From the NCBI GenBank assembly GCA_009823395.1, contig CM020505.1:1740629-1804628 (forward strand): a stretch of DNA of 64,000 nucleotides, given 5' to 3'. The stretch is from Thamnaconus septentrionalis. Its lineage: Eukaryota; Chordata; Actinopteri; Tetraodontiformes; Monacanthidae. The position numbers and the translations under genes are program-made. Positions 1-14,943 of the stretch are shown here, piece after piece. Each line of letters opens with the position of its first letter. Within the stretch, counting starts at the first letter, position 1. Below the pieces are notes generated by a model, which was given only the letters and a program-made list of their open reading frames with translations, searched no databases and had not been told where the DNA came from.

Positions 1-263
1 TCGCGTCGCAGTTTCCAATATGTGATGAAATGTTAATCAACATTGTATGTTTTAGATTTTCTTCACCGCTTGATGATGAATTTGGAGGATTTATTTTTTC
101 ATGACTCTCTTAGTCAGTCACCTGGAAATTTCTATATATGAAGGATATGACCTTGATTTTCTTTTCTCTCATCCTCAGATGAAGGCCGCCTAGTTATTTT
201 TCATTGTTAAAAGGAGAGACTTTCACATGAGTTATGGTTTGTGTCCCAATCGGGTTTTTCCAG

Positions 264-289
264 GTGTGTGTGTGTGTGTGTGTGTGTGT
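264..289. repeat. (TG)n microsatellite
   Basis: About 13 TG units immediately after the first copy of the 228-264 / 720-758 direct repeat. Confidence 0.95.
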
Positions 290-369
290 TCTGAGGAATG
301 CTAATTTGTGGTTTTCACTACACTATTTTGCACAAATGTGTATTGTTCAAGCTTTCATTCATTTTGCAT

Positions 370-473
<104 letters not shown>

Positions 474-1779
474 TATATAAAAAGTAACTTTAGAGGGGAA
501 AGGTTATTTTCTATTATCTAAAGTTTTGTCATGTAGTTTTAAAAAAAAAAAACAAATCTTAAATGAATGTTTTATAAGGAATATATATATTGTTATTATT
601 TGGATTTTTGAGTGGCCAAAAAAAACTATGGACTTTAAAACTATTGACTTAACTATTGACTTTACGATCACCAACTTTATTAGTACAGAGAAAGCCCACA
701 TTCCAGGAAGTGACTTCCAAATGAGCTATGGTTTGTGTCCCAATCTTGTTTTTCCAGGATAAATCCACACTCTGCTGCTTCACACCTGGTTTTTCCTGAG
801 TCTTTATGCAACAGCAGGCAGGACAGGATCGCAGAAGTTATATTTACACCAAAATGTAAAATGCAGAGCAGAAATTTGTTCATAAAGTAACCAATTAAGA
901 AGTGCCATCCACAACTTAAATCAAAGTTAAAGCCTGTTGAAGTAAAATGGAACTCATCTAGATCTCATCCTGAAACCTATGCTATATACTTTATGTGTCA
1001 GAACAGGAGAGTCATCGTTAGAAATCAGATTCTGGCTCTGCCGTTATCTGTAGCTTAACATAACAGCATCTTTAATAAGATGATTCTAAACATTTCTGGC
1101 TGTGAAGCTGAGTCCATGCTTGCCCCTGCTGTCGTCTAGTCTGTGTTCCTGTCCAGGATTAGTGAGGAGGGGAAGACAGAGGCGACTGTGTCCAACTGCG
1201 ACATCACCTGGTCAAGTGCAGGTAATGCTGGAGACAAACAGCGAAGTCATGCAAGAGGAGGTTAAACCAGAGGACAAATATCAACAAAGACCACAATATT
1301 TAGTCACCTGGGAACAGGAGCCAATTGTCAGTGTACAGCCATATATTTATGTGCACTACCCAGAATTATTCAACAGGTTATTTAGCTCAGGGGCAGAAGA
1401 AAAGTGAAAGGACTAGCAGCCCAATGAAATGAGAGGTAAATCTCGGAGAAATGTTACGGCATCAGTCTGGTGACTGATTTGTGAAATTTTTTGAAATGGC
1501 AACTGCGCAGGGAGGCGAATTCATGCGACAAATTTCCTGTACACTCCAATTTAATTGGGGGGTTACGTCACACTCCCGAGTAACGGAAAGACGACATAAG
1601 GTACTTCCGATCACTTTGTCATCCACAGAGGCGTTCAAGACCTCCGTTGCGATCATGTGACGCTGCTGGGGAGCCGTGTCACTTTGTATTTTCCGATAAA
1701 ATACCCCCCCCCCCTCCTTAAAATAAAATATACCTGCAGGTCTGCATGAATAACACACAATATCGATGGGGCAAAATAG

Positions 1780-2021
1780 CCAAAGGCGCGCGCACCATCG
1801 CACATACACGCGCAGTTGGACGGGAGGGGGCGGGGCGAGGAGCAGCGCGTTCACCGGCTGAAGGACGCACAGTTGCGGCTCGGAACCGAGCGGGCTGGCG
1901 GCGAGAAAACAGAAAAACACCGCGTATGCAGTCGATGCCGGTGCTGGGTAAGGATGCAACATCCCGGATGTAACGGCGTCTTGTAGTCAGCCCTCCACCG
2001 GGAAGCTACCGGGACCGTCAC

Positions 2022-2063
<42 letters not shown>

Positions 2064-2359
2064 CCACATGCGCAGCCTGCGTCGTATTTGAATGTGATGT
2101 AGCCGCCTAGTGCACCGGCTGGACGGGAGACGAGAGGAGAGGAGAGGTCGCAGACGGACTGCGCAGGATGCTGAGTGGACAGCAGCCTTCAGGGCGAGAG
2201 GCGGGCTACTGACCAAGAGATCTGCATCCTGTCCTACCCCCACCCCTACACCTTTATTTTGGCGCAGCTCGTTAATTCCAACAAAAGCAAATGGTCTCCT
2301 CCGGACCGGACCCCCTCAGTTTCATGCCGTCCAAGCCGACCGGAGCCTGAGCCCGCAGG
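1780..2359 (+). promoter_or_regulatory. slco3a1: GC-rich promoter and 5' UTR region of slco3a1
   Basis: CpG-dense sequence directly upstream of the start codon. It has a GC box (GGGGGCGGGG) near 1826-1835, a CA microsatellite at about 2019-2062, and no clear TATA box. This is typical of a CpG-island promoter. The transcription start cannot be placed from sequence alone. Confidence 0.5.
2019..2062. repeat. (CA)n microsatellite in the slco3a1 5' region
   Basis: CA dinucleotides with two CG interruptions, in the presumed 5' UTR or proximal promoter. Confidence 0.95.
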
Positions 2360-2518
2360 ATGCAGGTGAAAAGCCAGATCTGCACCGAGCGGAGCGGCAC
2401 CGACGACCCGGAGCAGGACGACAGCCAGAAGAAGACCTCGTGTTTCTCCAACATCAAGATCTTTCTGGTGTCGGAATGTGCGCTCATGCTGGCACAGGGC
2501 ACCGTGGGCGCCTATCTG
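2360..2518 (+). CDS. slco3a1: slco3a1 coding exon 1 (residues 1-53)
   Basis: Starts MQVKSQICTERSG and ends ...GTVGAYL, followed by the donor GTGAGT. It holds the cytoplasmic N-terminus and the start of TM1. The intron after it is phase 0. A T tract, a G tract and a GGA repeat begin about 45 bases after the donor. Confidence 0.95.
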
Positions 2519-5500
2519 GTGAGTTGTTCGGCCCGAGCAGGAGCCTCGACCTCTCCGGTGTACATTTTTTTTTTTTTTTTTGGGGGGGGTGTTCGGCTCT
2601 CGGCTGGACGTGAGTGAGTGATGAGAAGGAGAAGGAGGAGGAGGAGGAGGAGGAGGAGGAGGGGGAGCAGGAGGGACGCGATGCAGCGAACAAATACGTT
2701 ATTCCGAGCACCTTTAGCGCAACCGCAGCCTCCAGCGAGTGCGCGACGCTGACTGATGACTTGATGTGCGCGATGCACCATCCGCGCGTCACAGCGGCCG
2801 CAGGCTCCACGCTGCTGCTGGAGAATTCTGTGTGCGCGTTACTGGAGGTGCGTTTGAGAGCAGGTTACGAAACGCTGGTCAGGGGCTGCATCCATGCAGC
2901 CGTGCAGCCGGCTGTGCTGCACTCTGTACCGGTGTCCCTCCGCCGGTGAATCGGGAGGATTTATAGGCCCAGCGTGATTGTGATCACCAGAGGAGAAGCG
3001 GCGACATATTGTCTCTTCAGGGAATAAACAGTGTTGCTGACAGAAGTCTCGTCGCAGCACCTCAGAAGGTCAAACTGTTGTCAACATACAGATCAAAGAG
3101 AATATTTTAAATTGGGGGAAAAAATAGTTGGGATATATAAAGGATGGGACATTTCATGCATTATTGCTCATACAAAAATGAACCACAAACCAGAACATAA
3201 CTTGTACAAAAAAAAAAAAAAAAACTCATGTAGATGTAATGGATCTGTGCAGATGTAGTAATGGGTAGCCATAACCACTCCACAGCAGCTCCTGATATAT
3301 TTGTATGTGTCCATCAGCAGAGGGGACATAAGCACGAATTGTAAATCAGCACAAATATAAAGGATGGCACTCTTGCCTAATTAAAATCAATGCCCGATCG
3401 CTGTCAGCGCAGTACTTTAAATGATTGCATGTCAGGTGCAGAGCATCCGCCATGGCAGAGTGAGGACACTCTTGAGGTGGAGACGCGTTCAAAGACGATA
3501 AACGCTGTACGATATATAAAGGTCAGCGTGTTGATTCTGATCTTTGTGGAAGTTGAGCTGTTGCCGACTGGCTTCCATTGATCAGGCACCTCAGGCTGGT
3601 CGAGTCAGGGACGTAGTCAGTTCTTCAGCTTTGGTTGCAGCTTGACCAAAGCCAGTGTGTTTTGTCAGGTCACAAATGTACACAAGTGTGTTTAATCTTG
3701 ACCAACCTAAAAATGATCCTTGTGGTCAGACAGTCTGCTGCAGTCTATAGTGCTGCCCGGCCTCTCCAATCCGCGGTTTTGAGCCATTTCAGTCCCTTAA
3801 GCAACAACTGTTAAAGATCAGGTCCATTCTGGCTGGATCAGTCTCAAAAACATCTTTCTTTGCTATTCAATTGTTGGCGACTGTCTGTCAGTCACAATCT
3901 GCACTGAGTGATGACAGAAGTGGATCAGTGTCTCACAAAAATGTACAATAATTGAACAACAGACTGGAGACACCGCTCTCCTCTCAGACTGTTTGTGCCA
4001 TTTGAGACGCAACGGCTGTTCAGAATTACAACTACACCTTTATTTGTTTTATTCTTATCCCTTTTCTCCTATGAGACCTGCAGCAGCAGTTCCAGGTTTT
4101 TAGGTCATTAAAAGATGTCTAAGCTGTTACCTCCCCAACCCTCTCAGAACCTGTCACCATATTGACATATGATTCATAAACAATAATTGCCTTTTGACCA
4201 AGATGGCCTCACAGGAATCAGGAAATTAGAGATATTACACATTGTGTCAATAATTTCCATTTCCTCCAGCGTGTTATTACACAATTACCTCAGGAAGGCC
4301 AGCCACGGTCAACCAAAGCCATATGACTTCTGTCAACCTTGCCCATCATTTTTGGTGGGCGGATCCTAGCTCCTGCAGATTGATTCCAGATAATGGATTA
4401 ATACAGAGCTTGTGAACATATTTGGAAATGCTGCTTGGCACTCTTTCACCTCTACATTAGTTTAGTTTATCTGTTAAAAACAAAAAAACTGCGACCACCA
4501 GCAACCACTAAAAATCATGGAGGAGACTCTCTCTTGCTGTTCTCAGTGTTAAATTGATATAATGGCTCGATTAGTGAAAAAATACTACATATTTTTACTT
4601 TAAATCAATTGGTACTTTAATAATTTAACACATAATGTATGTATTAAATTGTAATTTTAATTAATTAATGAGACATTTAAGTAAATATTATGTCAAATAA
4701 ATCTATTTTATTTTGACTTTGTATATAATTAATTTCACCACTTTTAATCCTCCGTATGACTCAAACCCTCCGATGACGTGTTTGTGTCCCTCAGAAAATG
4801 TAAGCAGGAGCATGAGGTATCTTGCCCGAGGCATCACACTGGTGTATCTCTCTCTCTCTCCCCGCTGGACATCATTTTCGCCTCAGGCCTGTTTCTCACG
4901 TGGATGAGGAAGAGGAGGCAACCTGTCCACTAGAGCAGCTCAGCTCCTGTTTGTCATGAACAGGTGGCTGTTGTTGGCCCAAGCAGCAGATGGCTGCTTC
5001 ACTGAGTAGCACCTGAAGCCATTCGTCCTCATTATTATTTCAGGGAAACTTTTTTTCGCCGATGGGTTGAAACTCTTTTTTGAAGTAAAATCACTGAAAC
5101 CGTGCACTGCTAACTGCTGGATTAGTGCTGGATGTGCACACAAGAGTAGACTGCTGGGGAGGGGTTTGCTGTGATGTCATGTGTCACCTGATTTCTATTT
5201 GTTTGACAGGTAAGTGTTCTGACCACTCTGGAGAGACGCTTCAACCTCCAGAGTGCTGATGTGGGCGTCATCGCCAGCAGCTTTGAGATCGGCAACCTGG
5301 CCCTCATCCTGTTCGTCAGCTACTTCGGTGCCAAGGCCCACAGGCCGCGGCTGATTGGCTGCGGTGGCATCGTCATGGCACTGGGGGCGCTGCTCTCGGC
5401 CCTGCCTGAGTTCCTCACTCACCAGTACGAGTACGAGGCCGGCGACTCGTGGCACGCTGAGGACGGCAGAGACATCTGCTCCAACAACTCCAGGCCGGAA

Positions 5501-6100
5501 AATCGAGACTCTGGCTTCAGATGTGGTAACAGGGCAAACACCAACATGATGTACCTGCTGCTGATTGGAGCCCAGGTTCTGCTGGGCATCGGAGCCACGC
5601 CAGTTCAGCCTCTGGGAGTGTCCTACATCGATGACCACGTCCACAGAAAGGACTCCTCACTGTACATAGGTAAGAAGCGATGAGCGCCCCTCAGTGGGAA
5701 ATAATGCAAAGCTGAAGGCCAACAAAACTACCTACTGTTGAATTTTAAGGCAAGCTATTGATTAATACCATGCATGTTGACAGTAGCTGTTGTTAACCAA
5801 TGAAAATGCAGTGTTTGTCAAAGCTTAGTGGCCCTAACAGGTAATTGTAATGAGCTTTATATAAATACCGTGTCAGAATGTCAGAGAACCTCTTGACCAA
5901 ACCACTGAAAAAGGTTTCTGAAAGATCCCATCACATTTGTGCAGTCACATAACGGATAAGTCCGTCATTACACTGAGCTGCCTCACTGGAGCAGCCTGCC
6001 TTGCTCAAGGGCACCCCACTGATTTCAAACAGACAGCGGCTTTCCCCTCCCCTCTTCCTTAAACACATTAATGCTGACTGTTGGGGAATTTGAATGGAAC

Positions 6101-6131
<31 letters not shown>

Positions 6132-8337
6132 TCGCCTCACAAACCTTTAGGCAACCACTAAATGTAAGATAATCAAAGCTAAATGAACTCCAGTTCTCTG
6201 GAAGTAATGAGAAGCAGAAACTGGTGCAATCAGAGTATCCACAAATCTACATTAGATTTTCTTAATTGGCATCTCTGAAATATGGACGTAAGTTTAATCA
6301 GGGACAAATGATTAACTCTAAGTAAAGGCTCATTACTGCAAAGGTACTGGTTGTAATATAGGGCAAACTAAGAACATCTTTACTTTTCAAAGTTATTAGT
6401 CAAATTGTTTACGAATTTTTGCACTGATGAAAAACATCAAACAGGATGCAGTGACATCTTGTTTGATGTTTTAGTTCTGCTTTAATTTAAATCAATCCCT
6501 CCAGCCCTAACTAAATACTTGACCATTACAGCATTATCATTGCTCTATGGAGAGTGTTGCTAGTGATGTGGTCACCACACAACTGAAAACGTTTTACAGC
6601 ATTGTGCCAGGGTCCCCCCCCTCATTATACCAAGATGGTTTAAGGTTCTAAGGCAGGTCTTCAACATTGTGAAACTGACACAACAGAAGCTGTATCACAC
6701 TTCTGAAGAACATGCTTGTGTAAGAACCCTGATGTTAGTGGCCATCACTGCCACTGTTTCCTAAATTAGATTCTGCCCATTAACTGTAATGCAGGAAACA
6801 GGAAGTGGACGGAGTCCATTTAACCACACTGCAGATCGATTAAGAAGCCATTTAGCAGAGTGACATACCGTAATTCCATGCATCTAATATTCACTAAACA
6901 ATTTTTCCACTTTGTGGTTTATAATATGAAACAGTACTACAATTCAATATTTCTCTATTTTTCTCTTTTGCGAATATTAGTAAATAAGTTAGTCATTTTT
7001 TTTGTTGCCACAGCTTAATGTTTTTTTCTCTCGATTTTTTTAATGCTTCTAATGCGTATTAATCATTTTCCTTGGCAAGCCTGGAATGTGCCACCACAGG
7101 GCTGGAGGTTCGAGATTCAGTGTTAGAGAAACAGGAAGAACAGCGGCAGAGCAGGTTCACTCCTCAGTCTCAGCAGCATCAGAAACGCATTTTGATTATT
7201 TTGGGGGGTCAAATAAGACATTTATATTTTCAAATGCCTCAGCTTTTCATTTTCATATTCACATTTGAAAAGTCCCCTGGTTCAAACTTCTTTTTTGTTT
7301 GAATCTGTGTGTCTCTGCTGAGCCAACAAACAAACAAACAACAACAAAAAAAACGTGCCTTTGGGTTAGATGCCGTGTTCACTCACTACGAACAAGTAGT
7401 CACTCGTCTGATCTGTTGGCATGAAGATCCCCTCTTCCTCCCAACCTCAGCAGCAGAGGGCTGAGGTTATACTAACAGAAACCAGGAGGTCGACATAACA
7501 CACGTTACAGCCAGTCTGCCAAAGTTACCAAGGCAACAGTACAGACACAGAGGCTCCGGTATCTTCCTGCTTTCTTAACGCTTAGCGACCTGTGAGTCGT
7601 TCCATCTGGTTTACACACAGACAGACAGGCAGACGGAGCATGTTCCAATAAAAAAAAAAAAAAAAATGGATAGACGTGAAACGTTCCATATAGATTTTTT
7701 TTTTTCATCTCTGCTTGGATCTCTGAAATATATCTACATTTACCAATATTGTTGTTGTTTTAATGTTAAACCTAACCTGAAATGTTGGGTGCACTTGCAG
7801 ACCTCCTCTGCTTCTCACGTTGTCCCCACTTGTGTTTTTTGGTGTGGATCTCTCGCAGGGTATTGGGGGGCCTGCGGTTTGTTCTGTTCACGCTTTGATC
7901 TGTACAGTCTTTGCCAGCAGCGCTCAGAGTGCTAGAGATGAGGGATGGGTGGAAGGAGGAAGGAGGACAGAGAGGAGGCCAAACAAGGAGAGCCCAGTAG
8001 CCAATGAGCCCCTCCGTGTGTCCTGAGTGCAGCCCAGAACAGATGCTGGGTCTTTTAGATAGAGTGTGGCTTTGCTTCTTCATGACATTCACTCATTTTA
8101 TGACTAATACTGTGAGGCTGACCTTCTTTACCTAGTTCTGCTGTAATAGCCCATTCGAGCAGCTATTCATTCAATATTGTCATATTACCAGCCTTTATTT
8201 TATTCACGCAACTATAAAAAAAATACATGTGTTAATCTGCATTTCAAAAACAGGATAAAGTAAAAAAATGTATGAGGTATAAGGCAACACTGATTATAAT
8301 TCTTCTGTACTGCTTATACTTTTAGTTCTGCAGTAGA

Positions 8338-8382
<45 letters not shown>

Positions 8383-11300
8383 TTTGGTCCTCCAGCCTCT
8401 TGTTTACTGGCCAAGCGATCATGTTGGTACAAGTGAGTCTCCTCTTGTTCCAACCTTTCTTAACTGTTGACACAGTGGTGAATGGACACCACTAGATGCT
8501 CATGATAACATAGCATGGGGAAATGGAAATGGTAGCTGAAATTGTAATTTGCGTACAAAAGGCACAGAAGCTTCATGATTGCAACATTACGTATGTCCAG
8601 AAACAGTGATGGTCCTGTGGTGGCGCTAGCTACACCAGATGCTGCTTAGGACGTGCTGGTTTGTTGTTTGCAGAGCACAATTATAACAACTGGCTGTGAG
8701 CATGTGGTTAAAAGTCTAGTCTCATTAGGATAGTTCTGAACTTATTATTATTTATTTAGGGAGTTAAAAGTCTGCTTTTAATTTTATTGATTTAACACAG
8801 GTGTTTAGCCAGCTTAAAGTACCAGCAATACTCAAATGACCTCAACTCATAGCTGTTGGAAATGTCATTGCTCATACTCAAGCTGGCATTAGTGTCTGTA
8901 GCAATCCACCTTTAAAAAGACTCACCAGATAGAGTGATTTGGTAATTTGTCTGTGATTTATTTTCACTCACTTAAACTGGGTGACTATTGATCTGATTCA
9001 ATGCAGAAGAAAAAAAGGCCCTTGTGTATATATGCAGTACACACATGCTTGGTGATGGCACTGTGTGAAGGTATAATAAGACTGTAAGAGACCCCTTGCA
9101 TAATTTAGTTTGACAGACGAGCAGTTTTAGTTGTTTGGCAAACATCTAACCATACAATTAAAATTTAACAGCAGCTCTCGACAGTCTCACAGGCAAAGCA
9201 GACGATTGCTGCGGTCACTTCTTCACCCCTGGCAAATCAATGCTGCATGAATAAACGGAGAGCACTTGATAACAAACCAGAAAATAATTCCCAGTGATGA
9301 AAAAAGCAACGCATCAGTCAGCAGACTTGAAGGAGGAAACGGAGACCATTTTTTCCCCCTCGAAGATCAGACGATTGTGACTGCTGGCACTGTAGAGAAA
9401 TACAGAAATAGAAGATTACGCATTAATGCAGCAGTGACACCCTGCAGCACAAGCACTAAAGTGATGGGAAGTGACCAGACTCTGTCCGTCCCTTTCAAAG
9501 GGTTGTGACTGCAGCACCCATTTAGTTAGCAGTGTGTTTTTGCTGAAGGTGGAAGCCAAGTCTTCACTTTCACTATTAAAACAAATGAAATAATTATATT
9601 TGAGCTGCCATCTCATGGCGGTAACACTGCATGTGCGTGCGTATTAATATGAGGAATGACAGGGGAAAAATGGCATTTTGTGTATTTTCAAAAATAAAGA
9701 TATACATGATCAAATAGCTTTCATCATTTTACCCACTTTCTTTAGTGGAAAGGGAGCGCAGCATATTCTGCTCTTTCACTGTTTTCCACCTCTGTGTGAC
9801 TGTGCAAATAGAAAGTACACAGTGTGTAATTTCCTGGGGGTCCATAGGTAAACAAGACAAAGATCTTGCATTGATTGGACTTTGCTGAATGGCTGAGGAG
9901 AAGTTCACAAGCAGTCAATTTGTTTTGTTTGTATTTGTTCACCTTCTTTGTTGTTATCTATCAAATGTTTACTGATATTCCTCCATCCCTCCCTCCTTCT
10001 CAAGTGCGTTCAATGTCCAGCTGGTGTGGGTGAAAAAAAGAAGCTTTATTTTGTGTTTTCCCAACACAAAATCAGACCATGATGGCTAGTGTTGCCAACT
10101 TTCGACTCAAAACGGTACGCACCATTTCATTGTCAAATACGGGACGACTGTGTTTTTTGAAGGGACGTTTAGCAGCTCTACTGACGGCTAAATATCACTG
10201 GCATGCGTTAGCTGGCGGGAAATTGGGCGTCAGTATTAAAATGCACGAAACGAGTTGCGCAGAACAGTGTGCGAGAGCTAGCGTCTAACATCTCGTCTCG
10301 ACATCTGGTGGGTGCTGTAAGTGATTGTGAGGTACAGCATCCTACAGCATGAACAAGGCTGCAGTGCAACCGCTGGCTCAGCGTCTCTCTCTTCCTGCTT
10401 CGCGTAGCCTCTATTCATTGCTCTGATGCGTGTAATGAAGCGCTGTGAGACTGCGAGTCTACTGCAGCAAAATGTTTTTACTCCAGTGGAGTTATTATTC
10501 TTCCACTACAGGACAGCGCAGGGAGGTATGGGTGGTGACTCAGCAGCACACGCTGCTCAGAGCAGCCCAGGTTGCTTTGCTTTATGTGTGCACCTCTCAC
10601 CAGCGCCTCTGCCAAGCCGCAGAGCGCTGATGATTGAAATGTGCCATAATGGGGGTGTGAGCATGAAATAATTTATGTACTGGCAGTGTGACCAGCCCAA
10701 GGAGCTCTGCCTCCTACTGGCTGACCCCCGCCTTTGTTTTATTGAAAACAGGTTGGGACGCAACGCAAAAAAAAGAAAGAAGAGAGTTCATTTTTATCTT
10801 TGGTGCTTTTGCAGCAAAAGGAAAATTTTACGTCAGCATATCTTTGTCTATAAGTGGATGCTTTATTATGAGATTTTGCCTTTTTATTTTTTTTTTCAGA
10901 AATGCAAAGTTGAACAAATCAGTGAATACTTGTTTACATACCTAGTCACACAATGCCTGACACGTAAGGTGGATGCAGGCATGTTCTGTCATTTTGCTTA
11001 TGGTGAAATGTGTTCAGGGTTTTGACAATTTAAACATGACTAACTTGATTTTGATTATTTATGCCACTGTTATTTAGGACCAAAAGTCAGGGAACCTGTG
11101 TTTGACTATTTCTTTCTTCAAACGATGCCGTTTGGTGAAGTTGGCAATTTACCAATTTATTCATTTAACTACTCCCCAGTGTGTGCATACACATACAGCC
11201 ATACACTTATATACATAAACATACACAGTCACAGCAGCCATCCCCCCAAGCCCCTCCCCCATGCCTCTAGCCAGCCTGTTCACACGCTGCTCTGGCATTG

Positions 11301-14300
11301 ATCATGCAAGAGCTCAGTGGGGTTGAAGTCAGCAGTGCTGGCAGGTCACTGCATCCTGTCCACTCGCAAATTTTCAAATCAGTCACTAGTAGATGTTTCT
11401 TGGTGAAATGTCAGCTGTCAAATTGTCTGGTCAGACAAGCTGCAGAGTGATGCACAGCAGCCTAAAGCTCTGTGCCCTCAGTCGGCGTTTCTCTACGTCA
11501 CAGGTGGCAAACGTACTCCACTCTAAAATAATCTCCCGCTAAAATATGATCCAGTTTTCTATCTAACTAGATCAAATAGCTCCACTTAAAGAAACAACGA
11601 CTATAATAGTAATAAGTCAATCACTTTTAACAGAATTTGTATTTTCAACACTTTCGAACACAAAAGTGACAAGCGTGTTCTTCCAATATAAGGAGTAGAA
11701 AATAAGCAAGCAAGCAAAAGCTGGCAGAAAAATAAATACTCATGTAAAGATGGATACAAATACCTGAAAAATCTTCCCAAGCACAGCAACAAAGTATTTG
11801 CACTTTGTTGCTTCTGCTCTACGTAAGGATTTATCTGGTAGCTAAAGACTAATAGAATGTGTGTGGGACAAATAAGGAATCTGGAATACAGCCAACACTA
11901 AAATGGAATTTGTAGTTTCCTATCTGTCCGTCAGTGTACACAGTATTGCTTCTCTCGCCCGTTTATCACAACAATCATCTGTCCATCTGTCACCTGTCAC
12001 CCAGGGTTGAGGGTCGGTGCTGGATCCCGTGCCAAAGACAGGGAGCACCCTGGACCAGCCCTCACTTTATTAGCATATCAATCACACGGAGCGACAAACA
12101 AGCATTCGCGCCCACACTCAGACAAGAGTAGCCAATTAAAGCTGCCGTGCTTGTCTTTGAATGTGGGAGGATGGTGGGGAACCTGCAGAGAACCCACGCA
12201 GGCAGGCGGAAAACATGCAGACCTCACACAGAAGGCCTGACCTGCAAACTGAACCCTCTCTTTCTGTCTGTTCCTTGCATAGATATAGTCCAAACTACTT
12301 TCCACACCGTAGATACATACTGAAAACATCAAATATATAATCAAGATATGTGAATTAATGTGGCAAAAGGAAAAAAAGTTGAATACCTAAATATGTTAGG
12401 TTACATATATTTTATATAAAGGTTGGCTATTCCAGATCATCTAAAATATAAAACTTGTTGGAGTTATTTGACACTTTTTGTTTAATACATATTATATATG
12501 TGTTCATTCATAGTTTTGATGCCTTGAGTGACAATCTACAATGTAAATAGTCATGAAAATGAAAGAAAAACCATTAAGTGTGTGTCCAAACCTTTGGCTG
12601 GTAGTGTAGTAGATAAATAAATGGTGTGTTTTCATATAAAAAATGTGATAAAGGTAAAATTACTTTTTTTTAAAAAATATATTAACAGAAATATTTGATC
12701 AAGGATCATAAAAGTGAGGGAACAACAATATGCAAACCTAACAAAAGTGAGGCACGCTGGTTCAATGTTTATGCAGTTTTCAAAATATCTGTTCTATCTC
12801 TAACGTCTTGCTTTGTTCTGTGCAGTTTCCTGCCAGTTACCTCCATGGTCTCTCTCTCAGAGGATCGCCAGCTTATCGCTCCTCGTTCTCATCCGGCTAA
12901 CCGCACACTGCAGTGAGACTCTTGGCGTGGCCGCTGCGCTGTAAATCAGCACCTGAAGCTTTCATCTGCAAGCATGCTGAGGCAGAAGTGTAATTATTGC
13001 AAAGTCAATGAATCCAGAGGGATTTACAGTCTGCCTCTAACGAGCAATCAGAGGTTAAACAGATCCTTTAAACATTTAATCACGCACATTGATTTTTGAA
13101 ATAATGAATTCCACATAATTTTTCCAACATTACCGCAGTCGTTGGCCTCCTGCGCGCCGCGAGTGTTATGTCACGTCTCGCAGGGCATGGGGGGGGGGCT
13201 TCGGGGGAAGGACAAGGCTGACAAAAGTCTGATCAGCAGCTGCGGCTGTGGAGGAGGACGAGCTCAGTTTCCTTTCTCACAGTGTGAGGAGCCTGTATTG
13301 CTGCTGTTTTCATCAGCTGTTTCATTTTAATTCGCTCTCCGTGGCCTCACCTTATCACAGGAATACTAAAAAGCTGGTTGTTGGGTGTGGGGGTGAGATG
13401 GGGGCTGTGGTATGTTTGAAAACAGCAGATAAAAGTGACCGCAAGCCAATACTTTCCACTGATTCACTGCGCTGTGTGTCTGTGTGCCTTTGTGTGGGTT
13501 TGTCCGCCGTCCTTGAATCACGGCCCTGCTGTCTGGATTGGTCGCGTTGTCCATTGCCTGTCAGTGATTTGATCCTTGTCGAAGGCACGCTCGGAGATGG
13601 GGAGCTTGCCCATTGGCTGGCTGTTGAGTCAGCGCCGCTTTAACCCCGCACCACCTCTGTCACATGACTGGGATGCCCCCCCCCCCTGCACCGGGCAGCA
13701 GTGACTCTGCCGAAATGACTACAGACAAAGAGTTGGCGAGTTTTGGTCCGAGTGTATCAGAGACACAGTTCAGTGGAGCGTATGATATTGCATGCAGCCA
13801 CTTTTTCTTTTTTTTTAATATGAGCCTCATTTGGATTTTGTCATTCAAAATGAGTTCTTTTTAATAGCTCTTTTCTGCGCGCCAGGTGTCAGGATATGAA
13901 TTTTTTCAAGATTTCAAACTGGGTCAGCTGCACCATTTTACCCATTTGGACGATGAAGCCTCGTCGCGTCTTCAGTGGTGTCAGAGTCGGAGCTTCTGGA
14001 ATTCATCACGGCCACTTGACTTTACTGTGGCAGCAGTCGCCTCATCAATAAGCACCAGTGACCCAGTTGCACTGGCTCTACAATCCAATAACACTTGATC
14101 CACTGCGCTGGATGACTCGTACGGCCCTGGATTTAGACGAGCCTCTCGCTTCCTGGGGGGGGGTGATTTCATCTGTTCATTTGCATTCTGCACCTTTCTG
14201 GTTTCACGAGTAAACATTTTTTTTTTTCCCACCATGCAAATGGTATGAATCCCGTGTATTGAAAGTAATAAGAGAGAAAGCTTTGATGACACGCCCACAT

Positions 14301-14862
14301 TTGTTTACTGGGCTGGCTGGATGTTGTGGAGGCCTTTTTTTCCACTCGGAAAATTGTTGTCAGATTATTCACTCCAGCTGTCTTCTGTGATCCTCCTCGA
14401 AGTGTTAGTAGATTCCTTCCTTTTGGATTCCATGACATTGTGCAACTGACCTCAAATGTCAAGCTCTCTTTCTCTGTCTCCCCGCAGTCAGAACTTTTTA
14501 ACCAGCGAACGCTCACTGAACACGGGCCTCAGACTTTTGCTTTCACCAGTTCGTTTGAAACGCAGAATCAACTGCAGGTCCAGGACGTCTGTCGCTTCTC
14601 AATTTCAAGTGGACGTACAAGATTGACCCGAGTCCCGCTAGCGAGTCTCCTGGCCACAGTCCCTTAACGAATTATATTCAAAATCCAGAGGAACACTCGG
14701 CTGACTATGTAAATTACATTTTCTCATCATGAATATGGAAACAATTCTCTCAGGTCAATATCGACTGTGGTTGGACATTGATTGGAAAAGAGGAGCCATC
14801 TTTCACCCAGCAGCAGTGACAAACAGCAGCAATCAGTACATCCCTCCGTGAAGAGGACGAGC

Positions 14863-14943
<81 letters not shown>

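Noticed and set aside
5195..5644. 149-codon minus-strand frame over slco3a1 exon 2
   Set aside because: Antisense shadow of a strongly coding exon.
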